A DNA stretch of 9,822 nt from Clostridiaceae bacterium (lineage in GTDB: Bacteria; Bacillota; Clostridia; Oscillospirales; Acutalibacteraceae), in NCBI GenBank assembly GCA_016281115.1, contig JAEEHZ010000151.1, positions 1 to 9,822 of the forward strand. Reading direction: 5' to 3'. Position 1 is the stretch's first letter. Each line of letters begins with the position of its first letter. This document shows positions 1-6,064 of this stretch, one piece after another. Under the pieces are notes generated by a model. It saw nothing but the letters and a program-made list of their open reading frames with translations, had not been told where the DNA came from and made no database searches. The position numbers were made by a program, and so were the translations under genes.

Positions 1-120
1 TGTTTCCCCCTTTGGAAACCCCTTTCGCGACCACCCGGGGGGCTGCGCCCCCCACTGAGTGGACGAGATCCCCCTGCTTCGTTCTCGGCTTGGTTGTTCT
101 TTCATTTTTTTGTTGTGGCG
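1..120. other. GC-rich non-coding stretch with several small palindromes
   Basis: I see no credible gene here. There are four small inverted repeats: GTTTCC/GGAAAC (2-7 and 14-19), GGGGGGC/GCCCCCC (37-43 and 47-53, loop TGC), CCACT/AGTGG (52-56 and 58-62) and CGAGA/TCTCG (64-68 and 83-87). A T-rich tract lies at 97-111. The composition, with C and G runs at 1-75, is unlike the genes downstream. It may be the tail of a repeat element or the trailer of an upstream gene outside the window. No hairpin is directly followed by a clean T run, so I do not call a terminator. Confidence 0.5.
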
Positions 121-123
121 TAG

Positions 124-142
124 GGACGAACATTGTTCGTCC
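124..142. repeat. REP-like short palindrome
   Basis: GGACGAAC (124-131) and GTTCGTCC (135-142) are perfect 8-base inverted repeats around the loop ATT. Short palindromes of this form are, from memory, scattered between genes in many gut Clostridia. This copy lies three bases from the left end of the larger inverted-repeat element at 145-319, so the two may have been inserted or mobilised together. Whether it is truly repeated in this genome cannot be seen from one window. Confidence 0.55.
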
Positions 143-144
143 GC

Positions 145-319
145 TATATCGGCTCCCTTGTGTAAAGAGAACTGTCAGCGCAGCTGACTGAGGGATTGTC
201 CATAAGTATAATTGCATTGTCCCATTTGTAATTTACTCAATACAATAACAATCCCTCTGTCGAGCCAAAAGGCTCACCCCATCCCTTTACACAAGAGAGC
301 CGTTTTAGTTGCCGATATA
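145..319. repeat. MITE-like inverted-repeat element, about 175 bp, non-coding
   Basis: The two ends are inverted copies at several levels. TATATCGG (145-152) matches CCGATATA (312-319). An 18-base arm at 150-167 matches 285-302 in reverse complement with one mismatch. GAGGGATTGT (190-199) matches ACAATCCCTC (248-257) exactly. Each half also carries its own small hairpin: GTCAGC/GCTGAC (174-179 and 183-188) and GAGCC/GGCTC (262-266 and 271-275). The centre (200-247) is AT-rich. The whole could fold into one long branched hairpin. No protein is encoded. This layout fits a miniature inverted-repeat element moved by a transposase elsewhere, but a clear target duplication is not visible beyond a possible TA at each end. 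An alternative is a structured non-coding RNA. Confidence 0.65.
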
Positions 320-326
320 TTGATCA

Positions 327-353
327 CGTAAAAGAAATCTTACGGGATTTTTT
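327..353 (+). terminator. Weak terminator-like hairpin upstream of the pyrH promoter
   Basis: CGTAA (327-331) and TTACG (340-344) can pair around an 8-base loop, and six T residues follow at 348-353 after GGA. The stem is short and AT-rich, so this would be a poor intrinsic terminator. Its position, just before the pyrH promoter, would suit the end of an upstream transcript. It may be chance. Confidence 0.25.
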
Positions 354-387
354 GTATACAAAATTGACAATAATTTGTTTATAAGCC

Positions 388-416
388 TTTACAAGCGGCA
401 AAATATCGTGTAAAAT
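388..416 (+). promoter_or_regulatory. Putative sigma-A promoter for pyrH
   Basis: TTTACA (388-393) and TAAAAT (411-416) are separated by exactly 17 bases, close to the consensus TTGACA-17-TATAAT. The start point would fall near 423, giving a leader of about 30 bases that contains the GGAGG at 438-442. A perfect TTGACA at 364-369 is also present, but no good -10 box lies 16-18 bases after it. The heptamer TATCGTG occurs immediately before the -10 box (404-410) and immediately after it (417-423). TTGTATACAA (352-361) is a perfect 10-base palindrome just upstream. Confidence 0.6.
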
Positions 417-452
417 TATCGTGATGATTTTTAACACGGAGGTGTGTTTATA

Positions 453-1160
453 ATGCAGCCAAAGTATAAAAGAGTTCTGCTTAAATTAAGCGGAGAAGCC
501 CTTGCGGGTGATAAAAAAATGGGCATTGACTTTGATGTTGTTATGAGCCTTTGCGAGCCTATAAAGAAGCTTAACGAAATGGGTGTTGACATAGGCGTTG
601 TTGTGGGCGGCGGCAATTTTTGGCGCGGCAGAAGCAGCGGCAAAATGGACAGAACGCGTGCCGACCATATGGGAATGTTGGCAACGGTAATAAATGCCCT
701 CGGCGTAGCGGACGCGCTGGAAAAACTGGGTGTGGATGTCCGTGTTCAAACGGCTATAAATATGAGAAGCATCGCCGAGCCGTATATCCGCTCTCGCACG
801 ATGCGCCATTTTGAAAAGGGCAGAGTAGTCGTTTTCGGCTGCGGTACGGGAAATCCGTTTTTCTCTACGGATACCGCGGCGGCGCTGAGAGCAGCGGAGA
901 CCGAGTCTGAAATAATTCTTAAAGCCACTATGGTAGACGGCGTTTACGACAGCGACCCGAAGAAAAACCCAAACGCCCAAAAATACAGCCATATAACATA
1001 CAGTGAAGTGCTCAACAAGAACTTGGCGGTAATGGACAGCACTGCGGCTTCAATGTGTAAGGACAACAAGATCCCCATTCTCGTATTCAGCCTGGAAGAC
1101 CCGGAAAATATTGTGAAAGCTGTTTGCGGAGAAGACATAGGAACCCTTGTTTCAGAATAA
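453..1160 (+). CDS. pyrH: UMP kinase
   Basis: Bacterial UMP kinase of the amino acid kinase fold, phosphorylating UMP to UDP with ATP in the cytoplasm. It feeds RNA, DNA and UDP-sugar synthesis and normally works as a hexamer. The 235-residue length is typical. Visible motifs are KLSGEAL (11-17), the glycine loop GGGNFWRG (52-59), the UMP-binding stretch with D71 and the run from D66 to V85, GTGNPFFSTD (131-140) and DGVYDSDP (162-169). The ATG at 453 is chosen because GGAGG at 438-442 sits 10 bases upstream and the protein then begins MQPKYKR, as in relatives. A GTG at 444 in the same frame overlaps the end of the ribosome site and is unlikely. It is the first gene of the run and has its own promoter. 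The usual Bacillota neighbours rpsB and tsf are not directly upstream. The family call is very secure. Confidence 0.97.
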   Translation: MQPKYKRVLLKLSGEALAGDKKMGIDFDVVMSLCEPIKKLNEMGVDIGVVVGGGNFWRGRSSGKMDRTRADHMGMLATVINALGVADALEKLGVDVRVQTAINMRSIAEPYIRSRTMRHFEKGRVVVFGCGTGNPFFSTDTAAALRAAETESEIILKATMVDGVYDSDPKKNPNAQKYSHITYSEVLNKNLAVMDSTAASMCKDNKIPILVFSLEDPENIVKAVCGEDIGTLVSE

Positions 1161-1185
1161 ATATTATTAATCGGAGGTAAATAAA

Positions 1186-1740
1186 ATGAAAGCGGTTTTA
1201 GACAGATTGGAACAAAGAATATTAAAGCGTATCAATTATTTGGAAAAGGATTTTGCAGCTATAAGAGCAGGCAGAGCAAATCCTGCGGTTTTGGATAAGC
1301 TCACAATAGATTATTACGGGGCGCCGACGCCTGTAAATCAAATTGCCGCCGTAAGCGTTACAGAAGCCCGCACGCTCACAATTCAGCCTTGGGACGCATC
1401 TGCACTTAAGCTTGTTGAAAAAGCTATCCTTACTTCGGATATAGGCATCAATCCTCAAAATGACGGAAAGCTTATCCGCCTCATATTCCCTCCGCTTACC
1501 GAGGACAGACGTAAAGAAATAGCCAAAGAAATAGGCAAAATGGCGGAAGAGACAAAAGTATCGGTAAGAAACGTAAGAAGAGACGCAATAGACGATATAA
1601 AAGAGCTTAAAAAGAATAACGAGATAACCGAAGACGACCAAAAGCTCGGCGAAAAAAAGGTTCAGGAAATAACAGACAAATATATTAAAAATATAGAAAC
1701 AATGGCAGAGAAAAAGCAAAAGGAAATCATGGAGATCTGA
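1186..1740 (+). CDS. frr: Ribosome recycling factor
   Basis: Ribosome recycling factor, which with EF-G splits the post-termination ribosome so that it can be reused. It is cytoplasmic and mimics the shape of tRNA. At 184 residues it is full length (family about 185). The N-terminal helix carries AIRAGRANP (25-33). The beta domain has YYGAPTPVNQ (43-52), EARTLTIQPWD (60-70) and GINPQNDG (87-94). The long C-terminal helices begin near PPLTEDRRKE (102-111) and include the conserved VRNVRRDA (127-134). The start is clear: GGAGGT at 1173-1178 lies 7 bases before the ATG. It follows pyrH by 25 bases, the classic pairing, and should share its transcript. No oddities are seen. Confidence 0.97.
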   Translation: MKAVLDRLEQRILKRINYLEKDFAAIRAGRANPAVLDKLTIDYYGAPTPVNQIAAVSVTEARTLTIQPWDASALKLVEKAILTSDIGINPQNDGKLIRLIFPPLTEDRRKEIAKEIGKMAEETKVSVRNVRRDAIDDIKELKKNNEITEDDQKLGEKKVQEITDKYIKNIETMAEKKQKEIMEI

Positions 1741-1747
1741 TAAGAAA

Positions 1748-1786
1748 AAGCACAGACTTACCGGGATTCTTGGTTTGTCTGTGCTT
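1748..1786. promoter_or_regulatory. Perfect 10-bp hairpin in the frr-uppS gap
   Basis: AAGCACAGAC (1748-1757) and GTCTGTGCTT (1777-1786) are exact inverted repeats. The loop can extend with ACC/GGT (1760-1762 and 1772-1774) after a symmetric TT/TT bulge. On the + strand it is followed by AACATACG rather than a T run, so it is a poor + strand terminator. On the - strand it is followed by a run of T (complement of 1745-1749), but no - strand gene is seen. It may reduce read-through, mark an RNA processing site, or protect the 3' end of the pyrH-frr message. Confidence 0.5.
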
Positions 1787-1798
1787 AACATACGTTTA

Positions 1799-1853
1799 AC
1801 GGGATAAAACCGTAATCACCTCAGCGGAAGGGGCCTGAGTATACAGGTCTGGG
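1799..1853 (+). promoter_or_regulatory. Possible structured leader of uppS
   Basis: Three small stems can form: ACGG/CCGT (1799-1802 and 1810-1813), CTCAG/CTGAG (1820-1824 and 1835-1839), and GGGCCTG with CAGGTCT (1831-1837 and 1844-1850, two G-U pairs). The last two overlap and cannot form together. The only purine-rich tract close to the uppS ATG is GGG at 1851-1853. The stronger GGAAGGGG (1826-1833) lies about 30 bases away, inside the stems. This could tune uppS translation. The stems are short enough to be chance, and I recognise no known riboswitch class. Confidence 0.25.
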
Positions 1854-1863
1854 TTTAAGTATA

Positions 1864-2616
1864 ATGGCGATATTTTCAAAGAAGGCAAAAATAACGCAGG
1901 CGTTGCCCGATGATATTGTTTTGCCCAAGCATATAGGTATAATTATGGACGGCAACGGCAGATGGGCAAAGAAAAGGGGTCTGCCGCGCACGGCAGGACA
2001 TTCTGCAGGCAGCAGCACATTTAAAAAAATAGCCCGTTATTGCAGCGATATAGGGATAAAATATTTGACTGTGTATGCGTTTTCAACAGAGAACTGGCGC
2101 AGACCGGCAGAAGAAATAGAATCGCTTATGAAAATATTTAAATCTTATATGCTCGAGGCAATACGTGATTTTAAAGACGATACGATTGTGGTCAGATTTA
2201 TCGGCGATACATCTAAATTCAGTCAGGAACTTCAGGATCTGATGAAAGAGACAGAGCAGGGCAGTAAAGACCGCGCGGGTATGGTGCTTAACATTGCCGT
2301 AAATTACGGCGGAAGAGCGGAGATCGTTACTGCGATAAAGAATATATGCGCCGATGTAAATTCAGGTGAGTTGGATATTGATAATATCAACGAGCAAACC
2401 GTATCGGATTATTTATATACGGCGGGACAGCCCGACCCCGATCTGATAATAAGACCGAGCGGAGAGTACCGCACATCTAATTTTTTGTTGTGGCAATCCG
2501 CTTATTCGGAATATGTGATAATGGACGATGTTTTGTGGCCCGACTTTACAAAGGAAGACATAAACAGCGCTATAATTGAGTATTCCAAACGCAACAGAAG
2601 ATACGGAGGAGTGTGA
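1864..2616 (+). CDS. uppS: Undecaprenyl diphosphate synthase (cis-prenyltransferase)
   Basis: Condenses farnesyl diphosphate with isopentenyl diphosphate units in cis to make the C55 lipid carrier for peptidoglycan and wall polymers. It is a soluble enzyme at the membrane face. The 250 residues match the family. Visible signatures are HIGIIMDGNGRWAKKRG (23-39) with catalytic D29 and the phosphate-binding G30, N31 and R33; GHSAG (45-49); FSTENW (73-78); and the C-terminal IRPSGE (196-201) with R203, S205 and E216. P198 replaces the more usual threonine in RTSGE, a minor variant. The ATG at 1864 gives the normal N-terminus, but its ribosome site is weak (GGG at 1851-1853). That contrasts with its neighbours and suggests controlled or structure-dependent initiation. 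It heads the lipid and isoprenoid part of the run, with cdsA four bases downstream. Confidence 0.96.
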   Translation: MAIFSKKAKITQALPDDIVLPKHIGIIMDGNGRWAKKRGLPRTAGHSAGSSTFKKIARYCSDIGIKYLTVYAFSTENWRRPAEEIESLMKIFKSYMLEAIRDFKDDTIVVRFIGDTSKFSQELQDLMKETEQGSKDRAGMVLNIAVNYGGRAEIVTAIKNICADVNSGELDIDNINEQTVSDYLYTAGQPDPDLIIRPSGEYRTSNFLLWQSAYSEYVIMDDVLWPDFTKEDINSAIIEYSKRNRRYGGV

Positions 2617-2620
2617 GCCG

Positions 2621-3451
2621 ATGAAGAAAAGAATAATTACAGCCGCTGTGGCAATACCTGTTATTTTGCTTATATTCTTTGCGGCTTCCTCTTTTTCATA
2701 TATTTTGGATATAGTTTTGGCTGTCGGTATTGTTTTGTGCGTGGGTGAGGCGTTAAATGCCGCAAAAGCACTTAATTTGTACATCCTTTCAATACCCAGC
2801 ATAATTATTGCAGGGGCAATACCGTTCTTGATAAACACAAAGTTTTTGCTGCCGGCAATATATGTTTATCTTTTGGCGGCATTTGCAGCAATAATTTTCA
2901 ACAGTAAAAAAATAAGCTTTAATAACGCCGTTTTTGCGTTTTGTTTTACGATGATTATATCGCTTACGATATCTTCGGTCATCGCGCTTTATAACAGTGA
3001 CAGAAGATTATGCGTGTTCTACGTTGTTGTAGGGTTGGCGGCTCCGTGGCTTACGGACGCAGGCGCTTATTTTGTGGGCGTTACTTTGGGCAAGCACAAG
3101 CTTTGTCCCAACATAAGCCCTAAAAAGACAGTTGAAGGCGCAATAGGCGGAGTTGTCTGCGGAACATTGCTTATGATAATAACGGGTATCGTTTTTAACA
3201 ACCTTGTGTTCCCTTCATCTAATATAGATAAAAGTGTAAATTTTGTAAATCTTATTATCATCAGCTTTTTGTGTTCAATATTTTCAATATTGGGAGACCT
3301 GGTGTTCTCTATGCTCAAGCGCAATTTCGATGTCAAAGATTACGGAAGCTTTTTCCCCGGACACGGAGGTTTTTTAGACAGACTGGACAGCGTGATATTC
3401 GCAATACCGCTGCTTATTATTACAAGCGAATATTTACCTCTTTTAAGTTAA
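2621..3451 (+). CDS. cdsA: Phosphatidate cytidylyltransferase (CDP-diacylglycerol synthase)
   Basis: Integral membrane enzyme joining phosphatidic acid and CTP to give CDP-diacylglycerol, the branch point for phosphatidylglycerol, cardiolipin and related lipids. The 276 residues are mostly hydrophobic, with about seven or eight membrane segments. The family signature is complete at 230-256: S230, K233, R234, K239, D240, PGHGG (246-250), D253, R254 and D256. TDAGAY (145-150) and SPKKTVEG (166-173) are further conserved active-site stretches. The ATG at 2621 is preferred over an in-frame ATG at 2576 because GGAGG (2605-2609) lies 11 bases before it and the protein then starts directly with the positively charged MKKR and a membrane helix. 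That ribosome site lies inside the end of uppS, so translation is probably coupled. Confidence 0.96.
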   Translation: MKKRIITAAVAIPVILLIFFAASSFSYILDIVLAVGIVLCVGEALNAAKALNLYILSIPSIIIAGAIPFLINTKFLLPAIYVYLLAAFAAIIFNSKKISFNNAVFAFCFTMIISLTISSVIALYNSDRRLCVFYVVVGLAAPWLTDAGAYFVGVTLGKHKLCPNISPKKTVEGAIGGVVCGTLLMIITGIVFNNLVFPSSNIDKSVNFVNLIIISFLCSIFSILGDLVFSMLKRNFDVKDYGSFFPGHGGFLDRLDSVIFAIPLLIITSEYLPLLS

Positions 3452-3463
3452 AGGAAATTAATT

Positions 3464-4618
3464 ATGGTTTCAAATATATCCATTTTGGGCAGTACGGGCT
3501 CAATAGGCACACAGGCATTACAGGTGTGCGACAAGCATAACATTAAAGTAAGCGCTCTTACCGCCAACACAAACACCGCCTTGCTTGAGGCACAGGTGAG
3601 AAAATATAAGCCTAAATTAGCGGTAATGACTGACGAAAATTGCGCAAGGAAATTAAAGCTTTTGCTTTCCGATACCGACACTAAGGTCTTGTGCGGTATG
3701 GAAGGCTTGTGTCAGGCAGCGGCAACAGACGAAGCAGAAATAACCCTTAACGCTTTGGTGGGAATGGTAGGGCTTAGGCCAACACTTACTGCGATAAACG
3801 CAGGGAAAAATATCGCCCTTGCTAACAAAGAAACACTTGTAGCAGGCGGCGAGCTTGTTACAAAAGCCGTTAAAGAAAACAACGTAAAGCTTTTGCCGGT
3901 GGACAGCGAACATTCGGCGATTTTTCAGTGCTTAGAGGGTTGTTATCAGAAAAAAGACATAAAGAAACTGATACTTACAGCCTCGGGCGGACCGTTTTTC
4001 GGAAAAACATACGAAGAACTTATAAACGCCTCTCCTTCTGACGCACTTAAACACCCCAACTGGAGTATGGGACAGAAAATAACCATAGATTCCGCTACAA
4101 TGATGAACAAAGGCTTGGAGATCATAGAGGCTCGTTGGCTTTTTGATGTGCCTTCTGATATGATAGATGTAGTGGTACACAGAGAGAGCATTATACACTC
4201 TATGATACAATACAGCGACAATTCGGTAATAGCTCAGCTGGGGCTGCCGGATATGCGAATACCCATACAATACGCGCTTACATATCCCGAAAGGTATGAA
4301 AGCCCCGTTTCGGAGCTCGACCTTGCGGATATAGCAAAGCTTACATTTTACAAACCCGACGAAAAGACATTCAGATGTATGGCTGTTTGCAAAGACGCAC
4401 TTAAAAAAGGCGGTCTTGCTCCTGCCTTTGCAAACGGTGCAAACGAGGTTGCCAACCTTATGTACAGGCAGGGAAAGATCAAATTCCACGATATAGCAAC
4501 CCTCGTGCAGGAAGCGGTAAACGCCGCACCGAAAGCCCCGGCAGGTTCATTGCAGGATGTATTGGACGCTGACGCAAGCGCAAGAGAGCTTGTTACAAAA
4601 TTGGTCAATAATGAATAA
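3464..4618 (+). CDS. dxr: 1-deoxy-D-xylulose 5-phosphate reductoisomerase
   Basis: First committed step of the MEP pathway: NADPH-dependent rearrangement and reduction of deoxyxylulose phosphate to methylerythritol phosphate, with a divalent metal. The 384 residues are full length. Domain order is an NADPH-binding fold with GSTGSIG (9-15), then ALANKET (118-124), then the catalytic domain with metal ligands D147, E149 and E219. TASGGPFF (172-179), W200 of the flexible lid in HPNWSMG (197-203) and MMNKGLE (213-219, N215 and K216) follow. HRESIIHS (239-246) and QLGLPDMR (258-265) are also conserved. The alpha-helical C-terminus contains NGANEV (324-329). All residues known to matter in the E. 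coli enzyme are present. The ribosome site AAGGAA (3451-3456) is modest and begins at the last base of the cdsA stop codon. The product is the target of fosmidomycin in other bacteria. Confidence 0.97.
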   Translation: MVSNISILGSTGSIGTQALQVCDKHNIKVSALTANTNTALLEAQVRKYKPKLAVMTDENCARKLKLLLSDTDTKVLCGMEGLCQAAATDEAEITLNALVGMVGLRPTLTAINAGKNIALANKETLVAGGELVTKAVKENNVKLLPVDSEHSAIFQCLEGCYQKKDIKKLILTASGGPFFGKTYEELINASPSDALKHPNWSMGQKITIDSATMMNKGLEIIEARWLFDVPSDMIDVVVHRESIIHSMIQYSDNSVIAQLGLPDMRIPIQYALTYPERYESPVSELDLADIAKLTFYKPDEKTFRCMAVCKDALKKGGLAPAFANGANEVANLMYRQGKIKFHDIATLVQEAVNAAPKAPAGSLQDVLDADASARELVTKLVNNE

Positions 4619-4629
4619 CGGAAGGGATC

Positions 4630-6006
4630 GTGACTGATATTAATACAGTTTTACTTATAATAATAGGCGTGCTTATATTTGAGCTGCTTATATTCTCACA
4701 CGAGTTCGGACATTTTATCACTGCAAAATTAAGCGGCGTGCGTGTAAACGAATTTGCGCTCGGTATGGGTCCGAAGATATTCAGCTTTACAAAAGGAGAA
4801 ACAGTTTACTCCCTCAGGCTTTTACCCATTGGCGGCTACTGCGCAATGGAGGGCGAAGACGAGGAAAGCGACAGCCCCGACGCCTTTTCCAAAGCAAAGG
4901 TTTATAAACGAATGATAATAGTTATCGCAGGCGCGGTAATGAATATAATTTTGGGTCTTATACTCGTTTTCTGCCTGCAGATACAGGCGGACAGCTATGC
5001 CGATACAACAATTTCAGGCTTTTCCGACAGCGCATACTCTGCCAAGTCGGGTTTAGAGGCAGGCGACAAAATTTTGAGCATAGGCGACTATAAAATATGG
5101 AGCTCAAACGACATATCTTATTCGCTGGCAATGCTTAAATGCACAGATGTTGACGGCACAGCGCCCGTTATCGCCCGTGAAAAATATAACGCCACACTGG
5201 TGAGCGTGTATGCCTATCTTTCACAATATCAAGATAAATACGGAAAATCCGATTGGGACGCCATAACAAAAGATTATGAAAAAGCAAGAGAAGATATAGA
5301 TTCTGCCCCAACCACAGAGCAGGTAGTTGAAATATACGATAATGCGTTCAAAAAAATGACCGCAGTTACGCTTTCCGACGGCACAAAAGCAGATCTTCCC
5401 GAAATAAGCGTATCAATTACGGAAAAATCGCCCCGTTTCAGAACTGATGTAACGGTCCTCAGAAACGGAAAAGAAGTAACGCTTAAAGACGTTGATTTTT
5501 ACACTTATTTGGGAGAGGACGGAAAACCCGCAATAAGCTTTGACTTTTATGTTGAGCCTATTGAGAAAAACTTTGTGACTGTTATAACATCTACATTTAA
5601 TAACAGCGTATCTATTGTCAGAATGGTTTACAAAAGCTTATTCGGATTAATAACGGGCAGATTTTCGCTTTCGGAAGTATCGGGTCCCGTAGGTGTTGTA
5701 TCCGCCGTATCTCAGGCGGCTTCATCGGGCTTGGAAACAAGTTTTTTAGACGCGTTAAACAATATCATTTACATTATGGCGATAATATCCATAAACTTAG
5801 GAATATTCAATATGTTGCCTTTGCCTGCGCTCGACGGCGGAAGATTTTTCTTCCTGATAATCGAGGCAATAAGAAGAAAACCTGTTCCTCCGAAATATGA
5901 AGGAATAGTTCACGGCGTGGGCTTTGCGCTGCTTATGCTTTTGATATTGTTTGTGTCTGCAAACGATATCGCAAGACTGTTCGGCGGCAGCGGACTTTTC
6001 GGTTAA
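4630..6006 (+). CDS. rseP: RseP/RasP-type site-2 intramembrane metalloprotease with enlarged PDZ region
   Basis: Zinc protease that cuts membrane-embedded substrates such as anti-sigma factors and leftover signal peptides. HEFGH (24-28) lies in the first membrane helix and supplies two zinc ligands and the catalytic glutamate. The third ligand is in NMLPLPALDGG (394-404). A second helix covers about 95-118, a PDZ domain starts near 128 with LEAGDKILSIGD (142-153), SGPVG is at 351-355, and further helices run near 375-395 and 427-444. At 458 residues it is longer than the roughly 340-430 usual in Bacillota. About 90 extra charged residues (roughly 177-270) interrupt the PDZ fold before VTVLRNGKEVTL (274-285). 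The start is GTG at 4630, the first possible in this frame after a TGA at 4612, with GGAAGGG (4620-4626) unusually close to it. It sits 11 bases after dxr, a common arrangement. Confidence 0.94.
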   Translation: MTDINTVLLIIIGVLIFELLIFSHEFGHFITAKLSGVRVNEFALGMGPKIFSFTKGETVYSLRLLPIGGYCAMEGEDEESDSPDAFSKAKVYKRMIIVIAGAVMNIILGLILVFCLQIQADSYADTTISGFSDSAYSAKSGLEAGDKILSIGDYKIWSSNDISYSLAMLKCTDVDGTAPVIAREKYNATLVSVYAYLSQYQDKYGKSDWDAITKDYEKAREDIDSAPTTEQVVEIYDNAFKKMTAVTLSDGTKADLPEISVSITEKSPRFRTDVTVLRNGKEVTLKDVDFYTYLGEDGKPAISFDFYVEPIEKNFVTVITSTFNNSVSIVRMVYKSLFGLITGRFSLSEVSGPVGVVSAVSQAASSGLETSFLDALNNIIYIMAIISINLGIFNMLPLPALDGGRFFFLIIEAIRRKPVPPKYEGIVHGVGFALLMLLILFVSANDIARLFGGSGLFG

Positions 6007-6012
6007 AAAAAC

Positions 6013-6064
6013 AAGGAGATAACGGCGAACGGCAAATGTTTGCAATGTGCGCCGGTTACTGAAA
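6013..6064 (+). promoter_or_regulatory. ispG leader with distant ribosome site and possible 8-residue leader peptide
   Basis: A good ribosome site, AAGGAG (6013-6018), lies 46 bases before the likely ispG ATG, and no such site is close to that ATG. Between them is a tiny open frame, ATG at 6036 to TGA at 6060-6062, encoding MFAMCAGY and ending two bases before the ispG ATG at 6065. AACGGC (6028-6033) can also pair with GCCGGTT (6051-6057) with one bulge, which would bring the ribosome site nearer to the gene. Either stop-restart coupling or the fold could set ispG translation. Both are inferences. Confidence 0.35.

Noticed and set aside
37..53. GC-rich hairpin GGGGGGC/GCCCCCC as an intrinsic terminator
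   Set aside because: It is followed by CACTGAGTGG, with no T run; the nearest T-rich tract is more than 40 bases away.
145..319. CRISPR array or riboswitch
   Set aside because: There are no regularly spaced direct repeats, and no conserved riboswitch core that I recognise; inverted repeats explain the structure better.
364..369. Perfect TTGACA as the -35 box of the pyrH promoter
   Set aside because: Positions 16-18 bases downstream hold no acceptable -10 hexamer, while TTTACA-17-TAAAAT fits well.
444..452. Upstream GTG start for pyrH
   Set aside because: It overlaps the end of the GGAGGTG ribosome site; the ATG at 453 has proper spacing and matches relatives.
486..992. Long - strand open frames across pyrH and similar ones over the other genes
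   Set aside because: They lie opposite well-conserved genes, show no family features, and are explained by the composition of the coding strand.
2576..2620. Upstream ATG start for cdsA inside uppS
   Set aside because: It would add 15 polar residues without a ribosome site; ATG 2621 follows GGAGG and begins with a typical charged residue-helix start.
6047..6064. GTG start for ispG adding six residues
   Set aside because: No nearby ribosome site and the extension is not typical of the family; kept only as an alternative.
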